Of a DNA stretch of 64,000 nt, positions 11,221 through 20,278 are shown one piece after another. The notes under the pieces are model-generated. The model was not told the DNA's origin and did no database searches. It was given only the letters and a program-made list of their open reading frames with translations. The stretch comes from Pasteurella oralis (GTDB taxonomy: Bacteria > Pseudomonadota > Gammaproteobacteria > Enterobacterales > Pasteurellaceae): NCBI RefSeq assembly GCF_002850605.1, contig NZ_NXGB01000006.1:86776-150775 (forward strand). The letters are read 5' to 3'. The position numbers and the translations under genes were made by a program. Within the stretch, counting starts at the first letter, position 1; every line of letters starts with the position of its first letter.

Positions 11221-11778
11221 ATGAAACCTAACATACCTATCTTTCTTACACTTTTTCGCGTTATTTTAATCCCATTCTTTGTGATCGCATTCTATTTGCC
11301 GTTTTCATGGTCACCTTTTCTAACAACGCTTATCTTTTTTATTGCGGGAGTAACAGACTGGTTTGATGGTTATCTGGCACGAAAATGGAAACAAACTACG
11401 CGTTTTGGAGCCTTCTTAGATCCTGTTGCTGATAAAGTAATGGTCACAGTCGCGCTTGCTTTAGTCGTTGAATATCATCATTCATTTTGGATAACACTAC
11501 CTGCTGTGATTATGATTTCAAGAGAAATTATTATTTCAGCGCTAAGAGAATGGATGGCAGAGATTGGTGATCGTAACAAGGTTGCAGTTTCATGGCTAGG
11601 AAAAGTGAAAACAACAGCACAAATGCTAGCATTAGGTGGATTATTATGGCGCTATAATGTTGTCATGGAAATTACTGCAATTGTTTTATTGTATATTGCT
11701 GCAATTTTGACAGTTTGGTCGATGTTACAGTATCTAAAAGCAGCAAAAGGCAGCTTATTATCAGATATTTCATTATAA
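11221..11778 (+). CDS. pgsA: Phosphatidylglycerophosphate synthase
   Basis: PgsA joins CDP-diacylglycerol and glycerol-3-phosphate at the inner membrane, the committed step to phosphatidylglycerol. The 185-residue multi-spanning protein has the complete CDP-alcohol phosphotransferase signature at residues 49-71 (D49 G50, A53 R54, G63, D67, D71). The start is the first ATG, with little in the way of a Shine-Dalgarno sequence. It is separated from uvrC by 94 bases. Confidence 0.95.
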   Translation: MKPNIPIFLTLFRVILIPFFVIAFYLPFSWSPFLTTLIFFIAGVTDWFDGYLARKWKQTTRFGAFLDPVADKVMVTVALALVVEYHHSFWITLPAVIMISREIIISALREWMAEIGDRNKVAVSWLGKVKTTAQMLALGGLLWRYNVVMEITAIVLLYIAAILTVWSMLQYLKAAKGSLLSDISL

Positions 11779-11796
11779 TTTTCACTGAAGGATTTA

Positions 11797-12075
11797 CTAA
11801 GAGTGCCCTTGTGATCTGCTCCTAATAGGCTGTGACATCAGGGGTTGTTTCCAATATTTTCTCGGACCCAATTCTTTTAATGTTAACTGTATTTGCTCCT
11901 GATTGTAATCGCGAATATAGTCATAAATTGCCCGTACTAATTCACCCAGCGTCTCAAAAGTTAATGTGTAATTCCCGAAAAAACTTCCATTACGCTGTTA
12001 GCCAAACAATTTCCTTTGTAAGACATACTCTGAGTAATTCCATTTTTTGGCAGATTATGTGAAGTTGTTTTTTAT
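11797..12075 (-). pseudogene. IS3-family transposase C-terminal remnant
   Basis: Read on the minus strand this gives NLPKNGITQSMSYKGNC, then LANSVME, then after a one-base loss SFFGNYTLTFETLGELV, DYIRDYNQEQIQLTLKELGP and a stop at 11799-11797. This is the end of the DDE integrase domain of IS3-family transposases (the pattern GITQSMSRKGNC-NAVMESFFG and YIxxYN..R...L..LSP): a catalytic-Glu region with a frameshift and several substitutions. No upstream orf, no terminal repeats and no target duplication could be recognised, so this is an old fragment. No function is expected. Confidence 0.75.
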
Positions 12076-13529
12076 TGCTAGCTAGAAAAAACTTCTGTAA
12101 AAGCGATTACTGGCTTTACTTAGGCAAAACTAGGCGCTGATTTAAGAAATTGTACAGTTTGGCATTTATTAATATCATTTAGCTTTAGACACTAAAGCAC
12201 CCTTTCAGAATATTAAAAGAGAAAGTTAGTAGAGAAGTTTATATACAGCCAATAAGTCTCAGTGAGCTGCTCAAGATAGCGATTTCCGAATTGAATGTAC
12301 AATAGCTCATGTTTATTTGTAGTGAAAGCTCCGCTAAAGTTGTTCGTGTCTGAAGTGATGGGAGCTTAAAAGGGGCAGATGATAATCAGATTGTCTAATA
12401 AGTTTTCGAATTTAAGGAAACATAAATTATGAAGTAATCACCTTTGGTCATGAGGTCACTGTGTGGATAGCCTTAAGTGCGAATGCAGAAAGATAAGGCT
12501 ATATTCAATACCACAGAAATATAGGTTAGAAGATAAACAGTTAAGACTTTAAGCAATGTAAAATTCGGATTCTAGGAATTAAAATTTAGAAACCCGCCTA
12601 TGGGGTGCTAATCAAAGCTACTTTCTTTGAAGGTGGATTTTTACTATGAACTAAAAAATACCTTGTATGAAGCTAATCGTCTTCTTTTTTAGATAGTATT
12701 TTTGACAGTTTCTGAGTTGTAGAGTTTTTAAAGATATTAAGTGATAACAGAATAACGACAAATAGTTTTTGAATATGATTAGGCATGACGTAATCCTTGG
12801 ATATGCAGATCTTTTGAGATATGAGTTAAGGTCATCTTCTAGAGTCTCGTTAGAGGTCATTTCTATGGGAAACTTGAAAAAGTGATGAGTTAATTTACTG
12901 CCAATTAAGTACAAATTTAATCTTCTATAAAGATAGTCGTAAGGGGATGTTTTTGGATTTTATTAAGCTAGGATGTTATCAAATGAAACTCATCAGTGAA
13001 TATCATGATAAGCAATACATCATTTATTAAGATAGTTTTTTTAAGCAAAAATTGAGATCGATGATTACGTGGGATGGTGCATATTTTCTTATGGTATTTT
13101 ATCACTTCTTTTTTCTTTAAAAGTTAGTTTTTTGTGATTTAAGCTTACTACTTATTGGAAAATAAGAAGCAAGTGATCAAATACTGATTTCCAATAATTG
13201 CCAATGTTTTGATTGAATATTATACATGTTATAGTCTTAATAAGAATGGAATCAGGAGAATACTAAATATTTCAATCTGTATAAATTTTATTAATTTATA
13301 AGTGTTAATTATTTTATCTTATGGAGCGAATGAATATTATCTCTTTCTATGATTTTCTAGATTCTTTTTGACTGCGTTATCGTATGTTTCATGAAATAAA
13401 GGCTTCTTTTGTTATTTTGTGATTTGTTTTTAATCAATTGAGTTATTCTTTTGTATTTTTTATTTGACTAGTCTTAATAAATAGGTAAAATGCACCTCGT
13501 TGTTTAGGAACACAACATATTAGCTTAAA
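12076..13529. other. 1.45-kb AT-rich stretch without a recognisable gene
   Basis: All frames are broken by stops. The longest minus-strand frame (12651-12914) has no recognisable family features and an unlikely composition. A 9-bp inverted repeat (atagcctta / taaggctat) lies around 12469-12504. The stretch lies between the IS3 remnant and the tRNA pair and may be decayed mobile DNA; I could not identify what it once was. Confidence 0.5.
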
Positions 13530-13605
13530 GCGGGAATAGCTCAGTTGGTAGAGCACAACCTTGCCAAGGTTGGGGTCGCGAGTTCGAGCCTCGTTTCCCG
13601 CTCCA
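13530..13605 (+). tRNA. tRNA-Gly (GCC)
   Basis: A 76-base cloverleaf beginning GCGGGAATAGCTCAGTTGG and ending with encoded CCA. The acceptor arms GCGGGAA/TTCCCGC pair, the anticodon stem CCTTG/CAAGG frames a loop with GCC, and the T arm has GAGTTCGAGCCTC. It lies 23 bases before tRNA-Leu and is likely transcribed with it. Confidence 0.97.
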
Positions 13606-13628
13606 AAATATCATTATCTTGTTGATCA

Positions 13629-13715
13629 GCCCGAGTGGTGAAATCGGTAGACACAAGGGATTTAAAATCCCTCGCTTTTCGAAGCGTGCCAGTTCAAGTC
13701 TGGCCTCGGGCACCA
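13629..13715 (+). tRNA. tRNA-Leu (TAA)
   Basis: An 87-base class II tRNA with a long variable arm (CTCGCTTTTCGAAGCG), acceptor arms GCCCGAG/CTCGGGC, encoded CCA, and an anticodon stem GGGA/TCCC framing TTTAAAA, giving anticodon TAA. With tRNA-Gly it forms a pair directly upstream of the Tad locus, a typical border for acquired DNA. Confidence 0.97.
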
Positions 13716-14114
13716 TTTTATAGTTTTTCATTTCTTTTTTATTTTAGTATTTATTTTTTTAGGTTCGTTTAGTTGATGTAATGTGATATGCATTTCTTGT
13801 TAAGTAATGTTATTATCGTTATTGTTATTCATTTAAACTGTGAGAATATTGAAATTTGAAGTAGTACTAATTTTCATTCCTCTTAAAACATTTCTTCTTA
13901 ATATTATAGTTCCCTTGTAACTCATCGGATCAGTTATCTTTTCTATTTTTTTTATTTCCGTTAATCAAAAAAATGGTTAAAATTCTCTAAGATTATTTAG
14001 TGATTAAAATAGTTTTCTTAATGCGATCTTGGTAGTCGCTAAATAACAATACACTCTCATATTGAGAGATTATTTAACATTTAATATTTAATTTAAACTT
14101 AGGAGCATATCAAA
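13716..14114 (+). promoter_or_regulatory. Tad locus upstream region
   Basis: About 400 bases of very AT-rich DNA (long T and A runs) that must hold the promoter for the fimbrial operon. A perfect dyad, ctctca-tat-tgagag at 14054-14068, lies 47 bases before flp-1 and could be an operator or a leader hairpin. TAGGAG at 14100-14105 is the flp-1 ribosome-binding site. I could not fix a single -35/-10 pair with confidence. Confidence 0.45.
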
Positions 14115-14339
14115 ATGTTTAGTAAATTAACTCAAGCTTATATCACTGTGACTGAATCGATTCGTAACTTTAACAAAGACGAGCGTGGTGTGACTGCAAT
14201 CGAATACGGTCTAATCGCTGTTGCTGTTGCTGTATTAGTTGTTGCTGTATTCTATTCTGATACTGGTTTCATTAAACAACTTCAGTCTAAATTCAGTACT
14301 TTAACTTCAACAGTAGCTTCTGCTAGTTTGAGTAAATAA
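14115..14339 (+). CDS. flp1: Flp-1 major fimbrial prepilin
   Basis: Structural subunit of the Flp (type IVc) fimbriae used for tight adherence and biofilm. The 74-residue precursor has a 25-residue leader ending ERG, cleaved before VTAIEYGLIAVA, with Glu30 (+5) and Tyr31 (+6), the Flp subfamily hallmark. The mature pilin would be 49 residues. It is first in a 14-gene locus and is followed by a strong hairpin that may make its transcript more abundant than the rest. Confidence 0.95.
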   Translation: MFSKLTQAYITVTESIRNFNKDERGVTAIEYGLIAVAVAVLVVAVFYSDTGFIKQLQSKFSTLTSTVASASLSK

Positions 14340-14356
14340 TTAAGTCTTAAGCTTAT

Positions 14357-14414
14357 TAGACTAGCTTATTATTGTAGAATATAGTGAGCTAGTCTATCTG
14401 TTAATTTTTTTATA
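14357..14414 (+). terminator. Hairpin and T run between flp-1 and flp-2
   Basis: Perfect 10-base arms tagactagct (14357-14366) and agctagtcta (14387-14396) are followed by a T-rich tract ending about 14413. As an intrinsic terminator inside an operon it would let most transcripts end after flp-1, giving excess major pilin over the assembly machine. Confidence 0.65.
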
Positions 14415-14433
14415 CTCATATAGTATTTAAAGG

Positions 14434-14622
14434 ATGAATTATTTTCTTAAATTTAAGAAATGCCAAAAGGGCATCACATCAATTGAATATGGACTAATTG
14501 GTGTTGTTATTGCTGTTTTTGTCGTATTTGTACTTTATGATGATCATGGATTTATTTTAGCATTAAAAGATAGATTCGGATATTTGACATCATTAGTATT
14601 AGGTTCAATATTGGCTAAATAA
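14434..14622 (+). CDS. flp2: Flp-2 fimbrial prepilin
   Basis: Second Flp-type prepilin, 62 residues, with a short basic leader (KFKKCQKG) cleaved after Gly13 before ITSIEYGLIG. Glu18 and Tyr19 are conserved, and the mature part is also 49 residues, like Flp-1. The ribosome-binding site is unusual: AAAGG touches the ATG directly, and an in-frame stop just upstream rules out an earlier start, so translation may be weak. In Aggregatibacter flp-2 is not the main fimbrial subunit; the same is inferred here. Confidence 0.9.
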   Translation: MNYFLKFKKCQKGITSIEYGLIGVVIAVFVVFVLYDDHGFILALKDRFGYLTSLVLGSILAK

Positions 14623-14647
14623 TTAAGCCTACTAAGGTTCAGAAATA

Positions 14648-15076
14648 ATGAATGGATTTGTTATTTTTCTTCAAACAGTAGTAATTCTATTACTAATAGT
14701 TCTATCGTGGACAGATATTCGTGACAGAATTATTAGTAATAGAATTGTATTCTCTCTATTAATAGTGGTTTTACCATTAGCTTGGTTAAAGTATGGATAC
14801 ATTAATATTATACCTGCATTATGGGTACTTGCTATTGGTTTTCTTTTATTTACCTTTCGTATTATTGGGGCAGGAGATATTAAATTAACCTCCGTTTTAA
14901 TGCTGGCTTTACCCTACGAGCAAATAATTTATTTTTTCTTTTTTACCGCTTTCGCGGGATTATTTCTAATTATAATTGGATTACTTTTCTTTAGAGATTC
15001 AGTACGTAAAAATGCTTTACCTTATGGTGTTGCGATTAGTTTAGGTTTTTTAACTGATTTATTACTGTTTGGCTAA
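14648..15076 (+). CDS. tadV: TadV prepilin peptidase
   Basis: Inner-membrane aspartic protease of the A24 family that removes the leader from Flp, and in Aggregatibacter also from TadE and TadF. The 142-residue protein has several hydrophobic segments, the first catalytic aspartate in SWTDIRDR (D23) and the second in GAGDIK (D77). It lacks the N-methylating domain of PilD-type enzymes, as usual for TadV. It starts 25 bases after flp-2. Confidence 0.93.
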   Translation: MNGFVIFLQTVVILLLIVLSWTDIRDRIISNRIVFSLLIVVLPLAWLKYGYINIIPALWVLAIGFLLFTFRIIGAGDIKLTSVLMLALPYEQIIYFFFFTAFAGLFLIIIGLLFFRDSVRKNALPYGVAISLGFLTDLLLFG

Positions 15077-15127
15077 GATTGATAATACAAAAAATACAAA
15101 CTATATATAAAAAATTAAGGGGCAATA

Positions 15128-15934
15128 ATGAATTATAGAATGTTATTTATCATTTCTCTTCTTACACTGGTTGTTGGTATTGGAGGAATATTACTTATAC
15201 CTACAGGAGATAGCTCAAGTTCAAATACTGAAACAGAGACTTCTGCTGAGGTAGAAAAAAAACCAGAAAAATTAATTATGATTGCTGAATTAAAAAGGGA
15301 TATTGATTCAGGTACTTTATTGCAAGTAGAAGATTATTCCTTAACTGAAATTACGGTGACAGAAGATAATCCGCTCGTAAATAATGATTTGACAGACGTA
15401 TTATCAATTTCAAATACAAAAAGTCTACAAGGGCATTTAGTTTCTCAAAATCTTAAGTCTGGTTCTTTACTTTCTAACTCTATTGTTATTTCGCCAAATG
15501 ATCCGAAGTTCTTATTAACAAGTTTGGATCCTAAACAAGAAATCGCATTTAGAGTTTATCTAAAACCAACGGAGCGTTATATTTTGGATACAATACAAAC
15601 AGGGGATTATGTTTCCGTATATAATCAGAAAATAACCAATCGTTCACGTGAAGATAGTACTGAGAGATATATATTACTTAAAATTATCAATAAGCTCTTA
15701 GTTTTACAAGTAAAAGAATTCCAGACTATTGATGAAAATAATGAAATAATTAAGAAAGATGAATTAGAAGATGAATATATTGGGTATATTAATCTTAAAG
15801 TGAATCCTGAGCAGGCTAAACTATTTTATTCACTTGAGAAGGGGTCTCAATTGATTATATTGCCTGCTACTAATCAAGTAGAAAGTACAAACAACAAAGG
15901 TTTATTTATTAGAAAATTAAGAGGTAATGAATAA
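15128..15934 (+). CDS. rcpC: RcpC/CpaB pilus assembly protein
   Basis: Periplasmic Flp assembly protein of the RcpC/CpaB family. The 268 residues comprise one N-terminal membrane anchor (residues 5-25), an acidic Ser/Thr/Glu-rich linker, and a SAF-like domain (AELKRDIDSGTLLQVEDYSL, then LVSQNLKSGSLL). The stop overlaps the first base of rcpA (TAATGG), so translation is coupled. Its partner is probably the secretin RcpA. The GGGG RBS at 15118-15122 precedes the ATG. Confidence 0.9.
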   Translation: MNYRMLFIISLLTLVVGIGGILLIPTGDSSSSNTETETSAEVEKKPEKLIMIAELKRDIDSGTLLQVEDYSLTEITVTEDNPLVNNDLTDVLSISNTKSLQGHLVSQNLKSGSLLSNSIVISPNDPKFLLTSLDPKQEIAFRVYLKPTERYILDTIQTGDYVSVYNQKITNRSREDSTERYILLKIINKLLVLQVKEFQTIDENNEIIKKDELEDEYIGYINLKVNPEQAKLFYSLEKGSQLIILPATNQVESTNNKGLFIRKLRGNE

Positions 15935-17343
15935 TGGAAGATAAAAAAATAAAAAAGAGATTACTTTCTGCATTATATATTGGATTTTGGGCATTTTTCT
16001 CATTAAGTACTTTTGCTCAGACGTTCAATTTAGAACAAGGTGGAACAAAATTAGTTCGTACAGAGCAGAAAATCGATACTATTTTTATTTCATCTCCGTC
16101 TGTAGCTGATTATGAAATTTTAGATGATAACAGTTTTATTATTTATGCAAAGGAAGAAGGTCGTGCAGAAGTGACGGCATTTGGTGAAGATGGTAAACCT
16201 CTAACAAACGATGTTATTAATGTTAATTCTATTATTAGTAGTATTAATGATATTGCGGATACAAATAGACAGATTAAGGCACGTTTTCCTAATTCCAATC
16301 TTTCTGTCAAAAAAGTAGGACAAGCTTATGTGATAGAAGGTAAAGCCCTTACTCAAGAGGAAAGTGATGAAGCACATCGTATCGTAGGTGAAGCGTTAGG
16401 TAAAGGCAAAAAAGTCACAGAAACCTCATTTAGTAGAGCAGATGGTGCAAGTGAATATGTTCCTTTCTTAGATAAATATCAATTTGATGGAGTAATCAAT
16501 AATGCTAATGTTAGGGATACAACTCAGATTAATGTGAAACTTTCTGTTGCTGAAGTAAATAAGAAGTTGACTGAAGCATTAGGCATTAATTGGGGACGTA
16601 TTGTTGGTGTTCATAGTGGAACTCTATTAGGTGGTAGCTGGTCTGGAAGTGGTGGGTTTGATGGTTCAAGTTTAATTTTGCGCTTAAATGCAACAGGGGT
16701 TTCTGCATTTATCAATGCATTAGATAACCAAAGTAACGGTAAAATTTTAGCAGAACCTAGTATTTCACTATTATCTGGTGAAACTGCAGATATTTTAGTC
16801 GGCGGAGAAATTCCATTTGCACAAAAAGATAAAGAAGGTAGCGCGAATATTATTTATAAGGAATTTGGTGTCAAATTAATGGTTGGTGCTAAAGTGCAAA
16901 AAAATAACCGTATTCGTTTAGCGTTAGATCAGAGTGTAAGTAGTATCGCTGGTAGTTATTCTTATGAAAATGTTGGTAACGTACCATTTTTTAATACACG
17001 CAGAGCAAAATCGATTTTTGAAGTGGCAGATGGAGAAAGTTTTATCATCGGTGGTTTATTCAGTTCTCAAGATGTTGAAGGAATTAATAAGGTGCCTCTT
17101 TTAGGTGATGTTCCTATTTTAGGTTCTTTCTTTCGTAATGCGAAGACCGATAGAGAAGATAAAGAGTTAGTGATTGTAGCAACGGTAAATATTGTTAAAC
17201 CAGTTCAGGAAAGTGAAATTGTATATCCTACTTTTGAACAGACAGGGACAATGGAACGTTTCTTTAATTTAACTCCGGTAAAGAATGTATATCATAAAAC
17301 ATTAAGCTCTAATTTCTTAAGAAATGGAGGATTTATTCAATGA
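15934..17343 (+). CDS. rcpA: RcpA/CpaC outer-membrane secretin
   Basis: Secretin forming the outer-membrane pore for Flp fimbriae. The 469-residue precursor has a signal peptide (basic start, hydrophobic 16-30, cleavage near TFAQ), an N-terminal pilus-assembly domain, a BON-like middle and the C-terminal secretin domain (EPSISLLSGETADILVGGEI, ESFIIGGLFSSQDVEGINKV, PLLGDVPILGSFFR). Length matches CpaC proteins. The end overlaps rcpB by four bases (ATGA). Confidence 0.95.
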   Translation: MEDKKIKKRLLSALYIGFWAFFSLSTFAQTFNLEQGGTKLVRTEQKIDTIFISSPSVADYEILDDNSFIIYAKEEGRAEVTAFGEDGKPLTNDVINVNSIISSINDIADTNRQIKARFPNSNLSVKKVGQAYVIEGKALTQEESDEAHRIVGEALGKGKKVTETSFSRADGASEYVPFLDKYQFDGVINNANVRDTTQINVKLSVAEVNKKLTEALGINWGRIVGVHSGTLLGGSWSGSGGFDGSSLILRLNATGVSAFINALDNQSNGKILAEPSISLLSGETADILVGGEIPFAQKDKEGSANIIYKEFGVKLMVGAKVQKNNRIRLALDQSVSSIAGSYSYENVGNVPFFNTRRAKSIFEVADGESFIIGGLFSSQDVEGINKVPLLGDVPILGSFFRNAKTDREDKELVIVATVNIVKPVQESEIVYPTFEQTGTMERFFNLTPVKNVYHKTLSSNFLRNGGFIQ

Positions 17344-17843
17344 AAAAATTAGTTATTGCTTTAGCTGCTTTTATGGCATTCACATCGACACAATTAATGG
17401 CTTTTTCTAAAGATGAATTAGTTAATAATGTTAAGCTAGCGCAACCTAATGAGCTCAATGAGTTCAGTCGGACTCAGTTAGTTAATCGTTATATTTTATC
17501 TGAGCATTCTGATATCGCTTATCATAATATTATCCGTTCTGTGATTCGAGATTTAGGTAGTGATAATAGTAAACGTGTTCATATTATTTGGAACGATAAG
17601 CAATCGAAGCAAAATGCAGCAAAAATTCGCAGTTTTTTAATTAAAAAGGGCATTGAGGCTAAATATATTAAAGTTATGCGCAGTCAATATAAACGAGCAA
17701 TTTATCCACTTTATATAGAGGTGGCAAATATTAGCTCGAAAAAGACACGTTGTGTAGTCGATACAGCAGAAGATATGATGAGTTGGGATGGAATTAATCC
17801 TTGTGCAACAAAAAGTAACCATCGTATACAATTAAAGCATTAA
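17340..17843 (+). CDS. rcpB: RcpB Tad-locus outer-membrane protein
   Basis: A 167-residue protein with a signal peptide (KKLVIALAAFMAFTSTQLMA). It takes the rcpB position between rcpA and tadZ; in Aggregatibacter RcpB is an outer-membrane component that affects the RcpA secretin. Two cysteines near the C-terminus (CVVD and NPCAT) could form a disulphide. The call rests on position and size more than on motifs. It begins inside the last codons of rcpA. Confidence 0.8.
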   Translation: MKKLVIALAAFMAFTSTQLMAFSKDELVNNVKLAQPNELNEFSRTQLVNRYILSEHSDIAYHNIIRSVIRDLGSDNSKRVHIIWNDKQSKQNAAKIRSFLIKKGIEAKYIKVMRSQYKRAIYPLYIEVANISSKKTRCVVDTAEDMMSWDGINPCATKSNHRIQLKH

Positions 17844-17861
17844 TATAGAAGGGGTTGCTTT

Positions 17862-18986
17862 ATGTTATTACTTGATAAAGAAAATATTACAGTTGACAGT
17901 GCCCGAAAGATCATGGTTGTTTCAGGGCAAGAACATATTCAAAATGATATTGCCCAGATTTTACGTACTCGTGGCTTAGAAAATTTAGAGATTATTAATA
18001 GTGATTTCTTTTTATCATCTGATTTGGCTTTTGCAGCCGAAGAAACATTAGGTGTCATTGTTGATATTGGGGCTGAAACTGATATAAAAGTTATTTCTGA
18101 AAATATTTATAGTGTGGTACCTCAAAACGTGTGGTGCTGTGTTATTGGACAAAGCGATTCTATTTCTCTAGCGCAAAAATTACTTGATGAAGGTATTCTT
18201 TATTTCCATTCTGATACACAGTTAAGTCAAATGGCTGAAAAAATCGTATCTGGTGTAAATATTCCACTTGTTCGACATACAGTAAAAATTGCAGTATTGA
18301 GTTGTAAAGGTGGTTCAGGTGCCAGTTTAATCAGTTCACACTTGGCAAATGAAATTGTTTTAAACAAGAAAGTACCTGTTTTGTTAGCACAGGGACCAAA
18401 TGGTTCTCAAGATTTAGATCTCTCTTTTGATAAAAAGTTACAAGGCGATATTGTAGAGTATATGCCTAATCTGGATTTATTCAGTGGAGATCCATCTCGT
18501 TTACCAACTTCTACAACTGATAAATATAATTTCATTATCTATGATCAGCCTATTTTTAATGTTAATAAAGATGATTTTGCTGAATTTTTAGAATATAGCA
18601 ATAGTTTTATTTTAGTTGTTGAACGTAGTATTGTTGCATTACGAGTCGCTAAACAATTTTTAGATGAATGTGAACGAGTAAGAAGCTCGACTGGTAAACC
18701 CATTCGTACTTTTATATGTATATCTGATAATAGTCAAGAGACCTCTAGACTAATGGCAACGAATGATATAGAAGTGTTATTGAAATCACCTGTTGATGTA
18801 GTGATTCCATTTTTGAAGAAAACAGATGCGAAAACAATTTTAGATGTTGATTTGGGACGTATTGGTAAGAAAGAAATTAATTCTTTAATGATGAAAGTGA
18901 TTGGGGCAGTATCGCGCCACAAACAAAAGAAAGAGAAACAAGGATTATTTTCATCGTTACGGAAAGGCATAATTGGTAATAAATAA
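17862..18986 (+). CDS. tadZ: TadZ/CpaE localisation ATPase
   Basis: TadZ places the Tad machine at the cell pole. The 374-residue protein has an atypical receiver-like N-terminal domain (about 15-130) and a MinD/ParA-like domain with the deviant P-loop KGGSGAS at 149-155. The last residues are basic (RHKQKKEKQ). It sits between rcpB and tadA, as in Aggregatibacter, with 18 and 14 bases of spacing. Confidence 0.9.
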   Translation: MLLLDKENITVDSARKIMVVSGQEHIQNDIAQILRTRGLENLEIINSDFFLSSDLAFAAEETLGVIVDIGAETDIKVISENIYSVVPQNVWCCVIGQSDSISLAQKLLDEGILYFHSDTQLSQMAEKIVSGVNIPLVRHTVKIAVLSCKGGSGASLISSHLANEIVLNKKVPVLLAQGPNGSQDLDLSFDKKLQGDIVEYMPNLDLFSGDPSRLPTSTTDKYNFIIYDQPIFNVNKDDFAEFLEYSNSFILVVERSIVALRVAKQFLDECERVRSSTGKPIRTFICISDNSQETSRLMATNDIEVLLKSPVDVVIPFLKKTDAKTILDVDLGRIGKKEINSLMMKVIGAVSRHKQKKEKQGLFSSLRKGIIGNK

Positions 18987-19000
18987 GAAGATCATAACAT

Positions 19001-20278
19001 ATGTTGACTAGAGAACAGCAGGTTTTTTTTAGAAATGAACTATTAAGTAACCTAGATATTGAAAAGATTGATGAAATTCAAAGTGAAAGGGCTAAGCTTG
19101 TAGATGAATTAGTTCAAGTTGTTTATCGAGTTGCTGGTAAAGGGAATGTATATATTACATCAGCAGACGCCTTGTTTATGGCTGAGAATATAGCTGATGA
19201 AATTGGTGGTTATGGACCTATTAGAGAACTCATGGAAGATGAGACAGTCAATGATATTTTAGTTAATGGTCCTGATGATGTTTGGGTTGAAAGAGCGGGT
19301 ATTTTAGAAAAAACAGATAAAGTTTTTATTAGCAATGAGCAGTTAACTGATATTGCAAAACGATTGGTTGCAAGAGTTGGACGTCGTATTGATGATGGAA
19401 GTCCGCTAGTTGACTCTCGATTACCGGATGGTAGCCGTTTGAATGTGGTAATTGCCCCTATTGCTTTAGATGGGACTTCAATTTCTATCCGTAAATTTAG
19501 TAAATCCAAAAAGTCATTACAAGAGCTTGTTAATTTTGGTTCAATGACACGCGAAATGGCTAACTTTCTAATTATTGCTGCAAGATCGCGTGTTAATATT
19601 ATCGTTTCTGGTGGTACGGGTTCTGGTAAAACAACATTACTAAATGCATTATCGAATTATATTTCACCGCAGGAACGTGTAATTACATTAGAAGATACTG
19701 CTGAGTTACGTTTAGAGCAACCACATGTTGTACGTTTAGAGACTCGATTAGCTGGTGTAGAACGTACTGGTGAAATTACAATGCAAGATCTTGTGATTAA
19801 TGCATTACGTATGCGCCCAGAACGTATTATTGTTGGTGAGTGTCGTGGTGGGGAAGCATTTCAAATGTTACAAGCTATGAATACTGGACATGATGGGTCA
19901 ATGTCTACCCTGCATGCTAATAGTCCTCGTGATGCTACGGCTCGTTTAGAAAGTATGGTAATGATGTCAAATGCATCTTTACCACTTGAAGCAATTCGCC
20001 GCAATATTGCTTCTGCTGTAAATATTATTGTGCAAGCTTCTCGTTTGAATGATGGTTCAAGAAAAATAATGAATATTACTGAGTTGATGGGAATGGAAAA
20101 TGGGCAAATTGTTATGCAAGATATTTTTTCTTATCAGCCAAGTAAACATCGTGATCAAAATGGAAAGATTACAGGCGAATTTATTTCTCATGGTTTATTA
20201 ACTCGCTCTGTCGTATATCAAAATGCGCAAGTCTTCAATTTGAGTGCAGAATTGCAAAGTATTTTTGAGGAACGTTAA
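19001..20278 (+). CDS. tadA: TadA/CpaF secretion ATPase
   Basis: Hexameric cytoplasmic ATPase powering Flp assembly and retraction. The 425 residues have an N-terminal domain with DILVNGPDDVWVERAG, Walker A GGTGSGKTT at 204-212, an Asp box (TLEDTAELRL), Walker B and His box regions (RPERIIVGECRGGEAFQML, GSMSTLHANSPRDA). It is the most conserved gene of the locus. tadB starts at the base after its stop. Confidence 0.97.
   Translation: MLTREQQVFFRNELLSNLDIEKIDEIQSERAKLVDELVQVVYRVAGKGNVYITSADALFMAENIADEIGGYGPIRELMEDETVNDILVNGPDDVWVERAGILEKTDKVFISNEQLTDIAKRLVARVGRRIDDGSPLVDSRLPDGSRLNVVIAPIALDGTSISIRKFSKSKKSLQELVNFGSMTREMANFLIIAARSRVNIIVSGGTGSGKTTLLNALSNYISPQERVITLEDTAELRLEQPHVVRLETRLAGVERTGEITMQDLVINALRMRPERIIVGECRGGEAFQMLQAMNTGHDGSMSTLHANSPRDATARLESMVMMSNASLPLEAIRRNIASAVNIIVQASRLNDGSRKIMNITELMGMENGQIVMQDIFSYQPSKHRDQNGKITGEFISHGLLTRSVVYQNAQVFNLSAELQSIFEER

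Noticed and set aside
12651..12914. Minus-strand 87-codon frame in the gene-free stretch
   Set aside because: No RBS, no recognisable motif and a composition expected from AT-rich non-coding DNA.
13525..13731. Minus-strand 68-codon frame across the tRNA pair
   Set aside because: It is the complement of tRNA-Gly and tRNA-Leu (the familiar spurious LELARF-type peptide) with no ribosome-binding site.
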